Part shown: piece by piece, positions 25,888-35,286 of the stretch | How positions within the stretch are numbered: the stretch's first letter is position 1 | How the letters are laid out: every line of letters starts with the position of its first letter | DNA from: Gammaproteobacteria bacterium RIFCSPHIGHO2_12_FULL_63_22 | Lineage (GTDB): Bacteria > Pseudomonadota > Gammaproteobacteria > Xanthomonadales > Xanthomonadaceae | Assembly: GCA_001801685.1 (NCBI GenBank) | Contig: MGYJ01000090.1 | Coordinates: forward strand, 62,001-126,000 | Length of the DNA stretch: 64,000 nt | Direction of reading: 5' to 3' | Position numbers and translations under genes: made by a program | The notes under the pieces: generated by a model | What the model saw: the letters and a program-made list of their open reading frames with translations, nothing else | The model's database searches: none | What the model was told of the DNA's origin: nothing

Positions 25888-26790
25888 ATGAACCAGACGA
25901 CCGATGACCTGGCCGACATCGGCCCGGATCCGGATTGGCGACCGAAATCGCTGCGAACACCGGCGCCGCCATGGCTGCCGCGGCCCGTGCGGGCTTCCAT
26001 CCTTGCAGCGGTGCTGGTCGTGCATGGGCTGGTGCTGGCGTGGTGGCTTCCGCGCCTGGCAACGCCCCGCCATCCGATCGAAGACCAGACTGCGATCCGC
26101 GTGGAGTTCATCCGTGATCCGCCGCCGGTCGTGATACCCGTCGAAGCAGAAGTTCGCACGACCGAAAAGGTCGAGCTTCCAAAATCCGCAAGGCCCGTTC
26201 GCAAGCGCCCGCGCATCCAGTCGGACATGCCCTTGCAGGCCTTGCCATCGCCGCCGACGGAAGACTCTAAGCTCGAACTCTATGGCGCGGACGGCCGGCT
26301 GAAGGTACCCGACGACATGCTCGAACAGATCGACCGCAAGTACGGTGACAAGCGCGTTTTCAGCTACCAGGTTCCGCGACTGGACGATGCGAAGAAGGCG
26401 TTCTACCGCAATCCCGCCATCACTTACGAGAAAACGCGATTCGACGAATACTGGAAACCGGACCAGGACTTGTTGACGGGCTTGCTGAGCGAAATGGTCG
26501 AGAAGACCACCAAGCAGATCAAGATCCCGGTGCCGGGGCGACCGGATTCAAAGATGGTGTGCACGATTTCGCTGCTGGCCCTGGGTGGCGGCTGCGGCGT
26601 GCTGACGAACGGGTCGGATTACGTGGGCCCGCTGGACGACCCGGACACGCTCAGTCCGGAAGAGGACAGGCAGTGCAAGGCGTGGTGGGACCAGATCGTG
26701 GGCGCCCGCACGCAGGATGCCTGGCGCAAAACACGGAAGTTGTACGAGGAGCTGTGCCGGAAACCGCTCGAGCGGGTTCCGGCCGGCTGA
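25888..26790 (+). CDS. Hypothetical single-TM protein with TonB-like N-terminal architecture
   Basis: Cytoplasmic N-terminus, one TM (ASILAAVLVVHGLVLAWWLP), Pro/charged linker; C-terminal part has no motif I recognise. Confidence 0.7.
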   Translation: MNQTTDDLADIGPDPDWRPKSLRTPAPPWLPRPVRASILAAVLVVHGLVLAWWLPRLATPRHPIEDQTAIRVEFIRDPPPVVIPVEAEVRTTEKVELPKSARPVRKRPRIQSDMPLQALPSPPTEDSKLELYGADGRLKVPDDMLEQIDRKYGDKRVFSYQVPRLDDAKKAFYRNPAITYEKTRFDEYWKPDQDLLTGLLSEMVEKTTKQIKIPVPGRPDSKMVCTISLLALGGGCGVLTNGSDYVGPLDDPDTLSPEEDRQCKAWWDQIVGARTQDAWRKTRKLYEELCRKPLERVPAG

Positions 26791-26797
26791 CCGGCGA

Positions 26798-27178
26798 TTA
26801 GCGGGCGTGGCCGCTCAGATCGTGGATGTCGCCCTTCAGCGAGCCGAAGTAGGCCGACAGGTTCGCCACGTCGGCATCGGTGAGATCCACCACCTGGCCG
26901 GCCATGATGGCGTTCTTGCGCTTGCCCGACCGGTACTCGTTCAAAGCCTTGGCGAGGTATTCGGGATACTGGCCTGCAAGCTTGGGCATGCCTTCCAGGG
27001 GCTGGTTGGCGCCCTTGCCGTGGCAGCTGGAGCAGGCGGCCTTGGCCTCACCCTTGGAGTTCACGGTCGATTCGTAGGCCTTCTTGCCGGCGGCGACATT
27101 GCCTTTGGGCGCGGCGATGGCAGCGGCGCTGAAGGCCAGGACGACCAGGAAGGTGGCGGTGCGCAGGGTCATGCTCAT
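26798..27178 (-). CDS. Class I cytochrome c (monoheme, exported)
   Basis: Signal peptide, CSSCH heme site, distal Met in IMAGQV. Confidence 0.9.
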   Translation of the reverse strand: MSMTLRTATFLVVLAFSAAAIAAPKGNVAAGKKAYESTVNSKGEAKAACSSCHGKGANQPLEGMPKLAGQYPEYLAKALNEYRSGKRKNAIMAGQVVDLTDADVANLSAYFGSLKGDIHDLSGHAR

Positions 27179-27186
27179 GGTTCCTA

Positions 27187-27513
27187 TCACTTGGTCTTCA
27201 GGCTGGCGAGGTAGGCGGCGATGTTCGCGATGTCTTCATCGGAGTAGCTCTGCGCCTGCGCCTGCATGGTCGGGTGGTTGCGTTCGCGCTTCTTGTAGCC
27301 GGTGAGCGCGGCGATCAGGTATTGCTCGTTCTGGCCGCCGATTTTCGGCACGCGATAGCTCGGGTACGCATTCTTGTATTCGGCGATGCCGTGGCAACCG
27401 GTGCAGGTGTAGGCGAGGGTCTTGCCCTTGGCGATGTCGCCCTTGGCGAACACGGGACCGGCAAGCGCGGACAAGGCGAGGCAGGTGACGAACAACACGG
27501 CAGGTTTCATCAT
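27187..27513 (-). CDS. Class I cytochrome c (monoheme, exported)
   Basis: MKPAVLFVTCLALSALAGPVFA signal peptide, CTGCH heme site. Confidence 0.9.
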   Translation of the reverse strand: MMKPAVLFVTCLALSALAGPVFAKGDIAKGKTLAYTCTGCHGIAEYKNAYPSYRVPKIGGQNEQYLIAALTGYKKRERNHPTMQAQAQSYSDEDIANIAAYLASLKTK

Positions 27514-27697
27514 TGGGTTCCGGCGGATTGGGACACGGGCGAAGCAACGCGAAATTATAACGTGCGCGTGCAGTACTGAGACAGGGGGGGCGGCATGGGC
27601 AGGTGGCGATGGGACATAGAGACTTTCGGCATATGCGCCCGAGCGGCCCCATGCGTTACTGTTCTATTCAACTAACACACCCCGCAAGTGAGCCCTG

Positions 27698-28861
27698 ATG
27701 AGCGCCTTCCACGCCACCCCCAAACAAACCGGCCTTTTTCGCGCCGGCATCCTGGCCCTCGTCGTTGCGAGCGTGGCCCTGGGCGGCTGCGGAGGCGGAA
27801 AAAAGGAGGCTGACGCCGGAAAACCAGGCGAAAAGGTCGAATTGGGCAAGGACGGCAAACCGATTCCGAAGGTCCAGGCGGTCCCCGTTGAAGTCGCCAA
27901 GGCCCAGCGCAAGCCGATCGCCGCCAGCTATTCGGGCACGGCTAACCTCGAGGCCCCTGGCGAAGCCCAGGTCGTGGCCAAGACGTCTGGCGTCATGGTG
28001 CAGTTGCTGGCCGAAGAGGGTGACCAGGTGAAAGCCGGGCAGGTACTCGCGCGCATCGATGGTGATCGCGTGCGGCTGGAAGCGCAGCGACAACTGGCAA
28101 CGGTGCGCAAGCTGGAAAACAACTATCGTCGTTCCCAGGAACTGGCAGCGCGCAAACTGGTCAGCGCCGAAGCCAGCGACCAGATCAAGTACGACCTCGA
28201 ATCAGCTCGCGCCACTTACGAACTCGCCAAGCTCGAACTGTCCTACACCAACATCGTCGCGCCGATCAGCGGCGTGGTGGCCCAGCGCATGGTCAAGCCG
28301 GGAAACCTGATCGGCCTGAATGCGCCGGTGTTCCGCATCGTCAACAACTCGCACCTGGAAGGCGTTTTGAATGCGCCCGAGCGCGAGATGTCGCGGCTCA
28401 AGCCGGGCCTGCCCCTGCGCATGGTGGTGGATGCCGTGCCGGGTCGCATCTTCGAAGGCAAGGTCGATCGCGTGAGTCCGGTGATGGATTCGGCCAGCGG
28501 CACGTTCCGCGTCGTCTGCGCGTTCGACAATGCGCCCGAGTTGCGTCCCGGCATGTTCGGCCGCATCGAAGTGGTATACGACCAGCGCCTGGACGCCCTC
28601 ACCGTACCGCGCATCGCCTTGCTGGAGGACGAAGGCGAGCCCGCTCTCTACATCGTTCGCGGCAAGAACGCCAAGCGCACGACAGTGACGGTTGGCTACA
28701 GCAACGGCGAACTGGCCGAGATCCTGTCAGGCGTAAAGGAAGGCGACATGGTCGTCACTGCCGGCAAGGTCGCCATTCGTGACGGCACCGAAGTGCAGGT
28801 GATCAACGCGGCTGGCACCGCCGCGGTGCGCGGCGTGGCCCTTGAGACCGCCGGCAAATGA
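27698..28861 (+). CDS. RND efflux periplasmic adaptor (HlyD/MFP family)
   Basis: Lipoprotein-like signal (VASVALGGCGGG); adaptor motifs SGVMVQLLAEEGDQVKAGQVLARID and YTNIVAPISGVV. Confidence 0.94.
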   Translation: MSAFHATPKQTGLFRAGILALVVASVALGGCGGGKKEADAGKPGEKVELGKDGKPIPKVQAVPVEVAKAQRKPIAASYSGTANLEAPGEAQVVAKTSGVMVQLLAEEGDQVKAGQVLARIDGDRVRLEAQRQLATVRKLENNYRRSQELAARKLVSAEASDQIKYDLESARATYELAKLELSYTNIVAPISGVVAQRMVKPGNLIGLNAPVFRIVNNSHLEGVLNAPEREMSRLKPGLPLRMVVDAVPGRIFEGKVDRVSPVMDSASGTFRVVCAFDNAPELRPGMFGRIEVVYDQRLDALTVPRIALLEDEGEPALYIVRGKNAKRTTVTVGYSNGELAEILSGVKEGDMVVTAGKVAIRDGTEVQVINAAGTAAVRGVALETAGK

Positions 28862-31800
28862 ATCTCGTCGAGTTCGCCACCCGCCGCCGCGTGACCGTGG
28901 CGATGGTGACCTTCACCTTCGTGCTGTTCGGTTTCATTGCGCTGCGCGACCTGAAAGTCAACCTGCTGCCAGACCTGAGCTACCCGACCCTGACGGTGCG
29001 TACCGAATACACCGGCGCCGCGCCGGCTGAAATCGAAACGCTGATCAGCGAGCCGGTGGAAGAAGCCGTGGGCGTGGTCAAGCGCCTGCGCAAGCTCAAG
29101 TCGATCTCCCGCACCGGCCAGAGCGACGTGGTGCTGGAGTTTGCCTGGGGCACCGACATGGACCAGGCCAGCCTGGAGGTGCGCGACAAACTCGACATCC
29201 TGCGCCTGCCGCTGGAAGCAAAGGCGCCGGTAGTGCTGCGTTTCAATCCGTCCACCGAGCCGGTGATGCGCCTGGTGCTGACGACGCCGGAAAACGCGAC
29301 GGGCAGTGAACAGGCGGAGCTGATGCGCCTGCGACGCTACGCGGACAATGAACTCAAGAAGCGCCTCGAGCCGGTGGATGGCGTCGCGGCGGTGAAGGTT
29401 GGCGGCGGCCTGGAAGACGAGGTGCAGGTGCTGGTCGATGCCGACCGCCTGTCGCAACTCAATATCCCCGCCAGCCTGGTCATCGATCGACTGCGCCAGG
29501 AAAACGTCAATATTTCCGGCGGGCGCATCGAAGAAGGTAGCGAACGCTATCTCGTGCGGACCGTGAACCAGTTCAGCGACCTCAACCAGATGCGTGACCT
29601 GCTGGTGACCAATCTCAACGGAGTGCCGATTCGCTTGCGCGATGTGGCCACTGTCGAGCAAGGCTACAAGGAACGCGAGGCGGTGATCCGCTTCAAGGGC
29701 CGCGAGGCGGTCGAGCTGGCGATCTACAAGGAAGGCGACGCCAACACCGTTGCTGCCGCCGATGCCGTGCGCAAGGCGCTTCGCGCCATGGAAACCGCGA
29801 ACCAGGCCGGGCAGCCCGGCGCCGCGGGCCCAGGCACGCCGGGAACCTACAAGATCGATGGCATCCCGGTGCAGACGATCGAGGACCAATCGAAGTTCAT
29901 CCGCAATGCGCTCGCCGAGGTCAAGTTCGAGGCGCTGATCGGTGGCGTGCTGTCGATCCTGATCATCTTCTTCTTCCTGCGCGATGGCTGGAGCACGTTC
30001 GTGATCGGGCTTTCCTTGCCCGTCTCCATCATCGCGACGTTCTTCTTCATGGACCGCTTGGGACTGAGCCTCAACGTCATGTCGCTGGCAGGCCTGGCGC
30101 TGGCGACAGGCATGGTGGTGGATGATTCCATCGTCGTGCTGGAAAGCATCGCCAAGGCGCGCGAACGTGGACTGGGCGTGCTGCAAGCCGCCATCACCGG
30201 CACGCGCGAAGTCAGCATGGCGGTGGTTGCGTCCACGCTGACCACGGTGGCGGTGTTCTTCCCGCTGGTGTTCGTGCAGGGCGTCGCAGGCCAGTTGTTC
30301 AAGGACCAGGCGCTGACGGTTTCCATCGCGCTGGTGATCTCGCTGGCCGTTTCGCTGACGCTGATCCCGATGCTGTCCTCGATCGCGGGCAGGTCGCCCA
30401 TGGCATTCAAGCCCGAACAGCCTCACCCGGACTGGACGCCGAAAAACAAGGTGGCCAATGCGGTTGCCGTGGCTGGTCGCGGCGCGCGCAGCGGCGTGCG
30501 TTGGGGTAGCTTCGGCCTGGCCGTGGGCATCGTGACCGCGTTCCGGGCCGTGGTGGGCGGGTTGGGTTTCGTGTTGGCGAAAGTGGGTGAATTCATCCTT
30601 CGCCCCTACGAACGCGCCGCGAAATGGTATGCGCGCATCCTTCCGCGCGCCCTCGACAAGCCCTGGTTGATTCTCGGAACAGCCACGGCCGCGTTTGTCC
30701 TGGCGCTTGGCGTGGCCAGCACGCTCGGCACGGACCTGATTCCGCAACTTGCACAAGACCGTTTCGAAATGACCGCCAAGCTGCCGCCCGGCACGCAACT
30801 TCGCGAGACCGATGCGCTGGTCCGCGCCGTGCAGAAGGCGCATTCGCAAGATGCCGATGTCGAGGCGCTGTACGGCGTCAGCGGCACGGGTACGCGACTG
30901 GACGCCAACCCGACCGAGTCGGGCGAGAATGTCGCGAAGTTGAGCGTGGTACTCGGCGAAAACTACAGCAAGGACACCGAGGCGGCCGTTACCGAGCGCA
31001 TGCGCAGCACCATGGCGGCCTACCCGGATATCCAGGTCAAGTTCGGTCGCCCGGAACTTTTCAGCTTCTCGACGCCGCTCGAAATCGAGCTGCGCGGACA
31101 GGACCTCGAAGCCATCCAGAAGGCGGGACGCAAGCTGGCTGAACTGCTGCAGGCATCGCCGCACTTCGCCGACGTCAAGTCCTCGGTGCAGCAGGGCTAT
31201 CCGGAAATCCAGATTCGCTTCGACCAGGAACGCGCCGCGGCGCTGGGCCTGACGTCCCGGCAGATCGCCGACCAGGTCGTGCGCCAGGTACGAGGCGAGG
31301 TGGCGACGCGCTACAGCTTCCGCGACCGCAAGATCGACGTGCTGGTGCGTGGCCGCGAGCAGGACCGCGCGTCCGTCGCCGACATCCGGCGCATCATCGT
31401 CAATCCGCAAAGCGACCGACCGGTCTCGCTGGAGTCGGTGGCCGAAGTGGTGGAGACCGAAGGCCCGAGCGAGATCCATCGCGCCGACCAGACCCGCGTC
31501 GCCATCGTGTCGTCGAACCTGCGCGACGTGGACCTGGGTACCGCCGTGGCCGAAGTCCGGCAACTGGTCGCCGAGAATCCGCTGGGCACTGACATCAAGC
31601 TCGCCTTCGGCGGCCAGAGCGAGGAACTCGAGAGCTCCATCAACTCGCTGCTGTTCGCCTTCGGCCTGGCGATCTTCCTCGTCTACCTGGTGATGGCCTC
31701 GCAGTTCGAATCACTGCTGCATCCGTTCGTCATCCTGTTCTCGATTCCGCTGGCGATGGTGGGCGCGGTGGCAGCCCTGTGGCTGTCCGACTCGCCGGTG

Positions 31801-32196
31801 TCGGTGGTGGTATTCATTGGCCTGATCCTTTTGGTTGGCATCGTGGTCAAGAACGCGATCGTGCTGATCGACAAGGTCAACCAGCTGCGCGAGGAAGGCG
31901 TGCCCAAGAAGGATGCGATCTGCCAGGGTTCCGCATCGCGCCTGCGACCGATCATCATGACAACGATGACCACGCTGTTTGGCTTTGCGCCGCTGGCCTT
32001 CTTTGGCGGTGATGGCGCGGAGGTCCGGGCGCCGATGGCGATCACGGTAATCGGTGGCCTGGCCGTGTCCACCATCCTGACCCTGGTCGTGATTCCGATC
32101 ATGTACAACCTGCTCGATCGCAAGACGGATGCCTCGTACGTGGCCCGAGCGAAGCCGATCATGCCCGAGGGTGACGCCGAGGGAGCGACCTCGTGA
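28858..32196 (+). CDS. RND efflux permease 1
   Basis: 1112 aa AcrB-type (MNLVEFATRRRVTVAMVTFTFVLFGFIAL...GMVVDDSIVVLESI...GIVVKNAIVLIDKVNQLRE); ATGA overlap with adaptor. Confidence 0.96.
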   Translation: MNLVEFATRRRVTVAMVTFTFVLFGFIALRDLKVNLLPDLSYPTLTVRTEYTGAAPAEIETLISEPVEEAVGVVKRLRKLKSISRTGQSDVVLEFAWGTDMDQASLEVRDKLDILRLPLEAKAPVVLRFNPSTEPVMRLVLTTPENATGSEQAELMRLRRYADNELKKRLEPVDGVAAVKVGGGLEDEVQVLVDADRLSQLNIPASLVIDRLRQENVNISGGRIEEGSERYLVRTVNQFSDLNQMRDLLVTNLNGVPIRLRDVATVEQGYKEREAVIRFKGREAVELAIYKEGDANTVAAADAVRKALRAMETANQAGQPGAAGPGTPGTYKIDGIPVQTIEDQSKFIRNALAEVKFEALIGGVLSILIIFFFLRDGWSTFVIGLSLPVSIIATFFFMDRLGLSLNVMSLAGLALATGMVVDDSIVVLESIAKARERGLGVLQAAITGTREVSMAVVASTLTTVAVFFPLVFVQGVAGQLFKDQALTVSIALVISLAVSLTLIPMLSSIAGRSPMAFKPEQPHPDWTPKNKVANAVAVAGRGARSGVRWGSFGLAVGIVTAFRAVVGGLGFVLAKVGEFILRPYERAAKWYARILPRALDKPWLILGTATAAFVLALGVASTLGTDLIPQLAQDRFEMTAKLPPGTQLRETDALVRAVQKAHSQDADVEALYGVSGTGTRLDANPTESGENVAKLSVVLGENYSKDTEAAVTERMRSTMAAYPDIQVKFGRPELFSFSTPLEIELRGQDLEAIQKAGRKLAELLQASPHFADVKSSVQQGYPEIQIRFDQERAAALGLTSRQIADQVVRQVRGEVATRYSFRDRKIDVLVRGREQDRASVADIRRIIVNPQSDRPVSLESVAEVVETEGPSEIHRADQTRVAIVSSNLRDVDLGTAVAEVRQLVAENPLGTDIKLAFGGQSEELESSINSLLFAFGLAIFLVYLVMASQFESLLHPFVILFSIPLAMVGAVAALWLSDSPVSVVVFIGLILLVGIVVKNAIVLIDKVNQLREEGVPKKDAICQGSASRLRPIIMTTMTTLFGFAPLAFFGGDGAEVRAPMAITVIGGLAVSTILTLVVIPIMYNLLDRKTDASYVARAKPIMPEGDAEGATS

Positions 32197-35100
32197 CGCT
32201 TGCGGAACTCAGCCTTCGCCGGCCGGTAACGGCGGTGATGTTCTTCGTCTCGATGATCGTGATCGGGTTGATCGCCTCGTTCCGCCTGCCGCTCGAGAAA
32301 TTTCCCGAGGTCAACGTCCCCTTCATCTTCGTCAACTTCCCGTATTCGGGATCCACGCCCCAGGAGGTCGAGCGGAGCATCACCCGTCCGGCCGAGGAAG
32401 CGTTGTCCACGCTGCCCGGTATCCATTCGATGAACTCCACCAGCCGCGCCGATGGCGCCGGCGTGCAGATCCAGTTCAAGGACTGGGATCGCGACATCAA
32501 CATCACGTCCAGCGAAGCTCGCGACCGGATTGACGCGATCCGCAGTGAATTACCGGACGACATGCTGCGCTACCAGGTATTCAATTTCTCGCCCAGCGAC
32601 CAGCCGATGATCCGAATCCGGTTCTCGAGCAACCGGGACCTGCGCACTGAATACGAACTGTTGGAGCGCGAGATCAAGAAGCGGGTCGAGCGCATTCCTG
32701 GCGTTGCGCGCGTCGAGATCACCGGCGCATCTCCCAATGAAGTGGAGATCTCGATCGATCCGATCCGCCTTGGCGCCCACAACGTCGGCCTGAACCAGTT
32801 GGCGGCGAAGCTGCAGGCAATCAACTTCTCGGTGTCGGCGGGCGAGATCAACGAAGGAAAGCGCCGCCTGCGCGTGCAACCCGTCGGTGAAGTGAAGGAC
32901 CTGGACGAGATTCGAAACCTGGTGTTGAACGACCAGGGCCTTAAGCTGCTGGACATCGCCGAAGTCCGGCTGAAACCGCAACGGCAGGGCATGGGCAGGC
33001 GCCTGGATGGGCGGCCGGCCGTCGGCCTGGACGTATTCCGCGAGCAATCCGCCAATCTGGTCACTGCCGCGCGCGACGTGCTTGCCGAACTCGAGCAGAT
33101 CAAGAAGTCGCCGGAACTCGCGGGCATCCAGGTGCTGGTCTTCGACAACGAAGCCGACAGCGTCACCGATTCGATCAAGGAACTGATCCTGGCCGGTACG
33201 ATCGGATCGTTGCTTTCGGTATTCGTGCTGTATTACTTCCTGCGCCATTGGCCGAGCACGCTGATGGTCACCCTGGCGATTCCGATCTGCATCGTCATGA
33301 CGCTGGGCGCGATGTACTTCCTCGGCATCACCTTGAACGTGCTGTCGATGATGGGCCTGTTGCTGGGCATCGGCATGCTGGTGGACAACGCCGTGGTGGT
33401 CGTCGAAAGCATCTACCAGTATCGGGAGAAGTATCCGAACGATCCCATGCGCTGCGCCATCGAAGGCACGCGCGCGGTGCAGATTGCGATCAGCGCCGGT
33501 ACGCTCACCAGCATCATCGTGTTCCTGCCGAACCTGTTCGGCGCCACCAACATGATCAGCATCTACCTCTCCCAGGTAGCGATGACGATCACCATCGCGC
33601 TGCTGTGCTCGTGGCTGGTCGCCGTCAGTCTCATCCCGATGATCAGCGCACGCCTCGCAACGCCGCCTGCCGTGACCGCAGAGCACGGGTTCATCCCGGG
33701 CCTGAGCCGCCGCTACGGCGGCCTGCTGCGCTGGTCCCTGGAACATCGTGGCAAATCCCTGCTCGCCATCCTGTTGATCGTGGCGGTCAGCATGGTGCCC
33801 GTGACGATGACGAAGATGGACATGTTCGGCGAGGACCCCGGCGTCGAAATGAACATGTTCATGAAGTGGAAGGGCGCCTACACGCTCGAGCAGATGTCCG
33901 GTGAAATCGGCAAGCTCGAGGCGCACCTGGAAGCCAACCGCGATCGTTACGACATCGAGCAGATCTACGTCTGGTTCGCCGAACAGGGTTGGGGCGGCAT
34001 CCGCCTGACGCTGAAGGAAGATGCGGCCCCGCGGGCCAAGGAAATCCAGGAGATGCTGCGCAAGGAACTGCCCAAGCTTGCCCGGGCAGAAGTCGGATTC
34101 AACGGTGACGGCAACAACGGCGGCATGCAGGGGACGCAGATATCGGTCTTCGTCAACGGCGATTCCAGCGACGCGCTGGTCGAGCTCGGCGAAGGCATGG
34201 TGCCGGTGCTGGCGCAACGCAAGGAACTGCGTGACGTGCGCGTGGACTCCGGTGACGCAAGCAGCGAGATCCAGGTCACGGTCAACCGTGAGCGCGCCAA
34301 GTTGTATGGTTTCAGCGCGCAGGACGTCGCCCAGTACATCGGCATTGCGCTGCGTGGCTCACCCCTGCGCGAGTTCCGCCACGAGAACGCCGAAGTCCCG
34401 ATGACGGTGCGTTTCGCAGGTTCCGAATCCTTCCGCGTCGAAGACCTGTCCAGCCTGAACCTGCGCCGCGAAGATGGCAGCAGCGTGCCCCTGCTGTCGC
34501 TGGTGGACGTCAACGTTCGCCGCGGCGCATCGCAGATCTCACGCCAGGACCGCCGTACCTCGCAGGCCATCACCGCGGGCATCGCCGAGGGCTACACCAA
34601 GGACGATGCGCGCAAGGCCGTGGAAGAGGTGATGAACGCCTCGCAGTTCCCGGCAGGCTTCGGCTGGAGCTGGGGCCAGACGTTCCGCGGCGACGACGAA
34701 GCGGGCCAGCAAATGCTGATCAACCTGGCGATCGCGCTGTTCATGATCCTGGTGGTGATGGCTGCCTTGTTCGAGTCCCTGCTGTATCCCTTGGCCATCC
34801 TGAGCAGCATCATCTTCTCCTTCCTCGGCGCGTTCTGGCTGTTTGCCATCACCGGTACCAGTTTCTCCATCATGGCCATCATCGGCCTGCTGGTATTGAT
34901 GGGCGTCGTGGTGAACAACGGCATCGTGATGGTGGAACACATCAACTCGCTGCGCCGGGCCGGCATGAACCGCACCGACGCCCTGGTGGAAGGCAGCCGC
35001 GAGCGCTTGCGCCCGATCCTGATGACGATGGGCACCACCATCCTGGGCATGCTGCCCCTGTGCATCGGCGGCGCGCAAATCGGTGGCGACGGCCCGCCGT

Positions 35101-35285
35101 ACTACCCGATGGCGCGGGCCGTTGCGGGCGGCCTTGCATTCTCCACGGTGGTCAGCCTGCTGTTCCTGCCGACCATCTACGCGATGCTGGACGATTTGAA
35201 CGCCAGCACGCGCAGGGTGTTGCGACGTGCGCGCGAAAAGGCGCCCTGGGGCCGAGCGCCGGCCGAGCCGGAAGCAGTGAGCTGA
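32193..35285 (+). CDS. RND efflux permease 2
   Basis: 1030 aa AcrB-type (MTLAELSLRRPVTAVMFFVSMIVIGLIA...GIGMLVDNAVVVVESIYQ); GTGA overlap with permease 1. Confidence 0.96.
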   Translation: MTLAELSLRRPVTAVMFFVSMIVIGLIASFRLPLEKFPEVNVPFIFVNFPYSGSTPQEVERSITRPAEEALSTLPGIHSMNSTSRADGAGVQIQFKDWDRDINITSSEARDRIDAIRSELPDDMLRYQVFNFSPSDQPMIRIRFSSNRDLRTEYELLEREIKKRVERIPGVARVEITGASPNEVEISIDPIRLGAHNVGLNQLAAKLQAINFSVSAGEINEGKRRLRVQPVGEVKDLDEIRNLVLNDQGLKLLDIAEVRLKPQRQGMGRRLDGRPAVGLDVFREQSANLVTAARDVLAELEQIKKSPELAGIQVLVFDNEADSVTDSIKELILAGTIGSLLSVFVLYYFLRHWPSTLMVTLAIPICIVMTLGAMYFLGITLNVLSMMGLLLGIGMLVDNAVVVVESIYQYREKYPNDPMRCAIEGTRAVQIAISAGTLTSIIVFLPNLFGATNMISIYLSQVAMTITIALLCSWLVAVSLIPMISARLATPPAVTAEHGFIPGLSRRYGGLLRWSLEHRGKSLLAILLIVAVSMVPVTMTKMDMFGEDPGVEMNMFMKWKGAYTLEQMSGEIGKLEAHLEANRDRYDIEQIYVWFAEQGWGGIRLTLKEDAAPRAKEIQEMLRKELPKLARAEVGFNGDGNNGGMQGTQISVFVNGDSSDALVELGEGMVPVLAQRKELRDVRVDSGDASSEIQVTVNRERAKLYGFSAQDVAQYIGIALRGSPLREFRHENAEVPMTVRFAGSESFRVEDLSSLNLRREDGSSVPLLSLVDVNVRRGASQISRQDRRTSQAITAGIAEGYTKDDARKAVEEVMNASQFPAGFGWSWGQTFRGDDEAGQQMLINLAIALFMILVVMAALFESLLYPLAILSSIIFSFLGAFWLFAITGTSFSIMAIIGLLVLMGVVVNNGIVMVEHINSLRRAGMNRTDALVEGSRERLRPILMTMGTTILGMLPLCIGGAQIGGDGPPYYPMARAVAGGLAFSTVVSLLFLPTIYAMLDDLNASTRRVLRRAREKAPWGRAPAEPEAVS

Positions 35286-35286
35286 C

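Noticed and set aside
28696-31563. 955-aa minus-strand ORF opposite RND permease 1
   Set aside because: High-GC shadow ORF: Arg/His/Gln/Asp-rich low-complexity translation, fully antisense to a clearly conserved gene.
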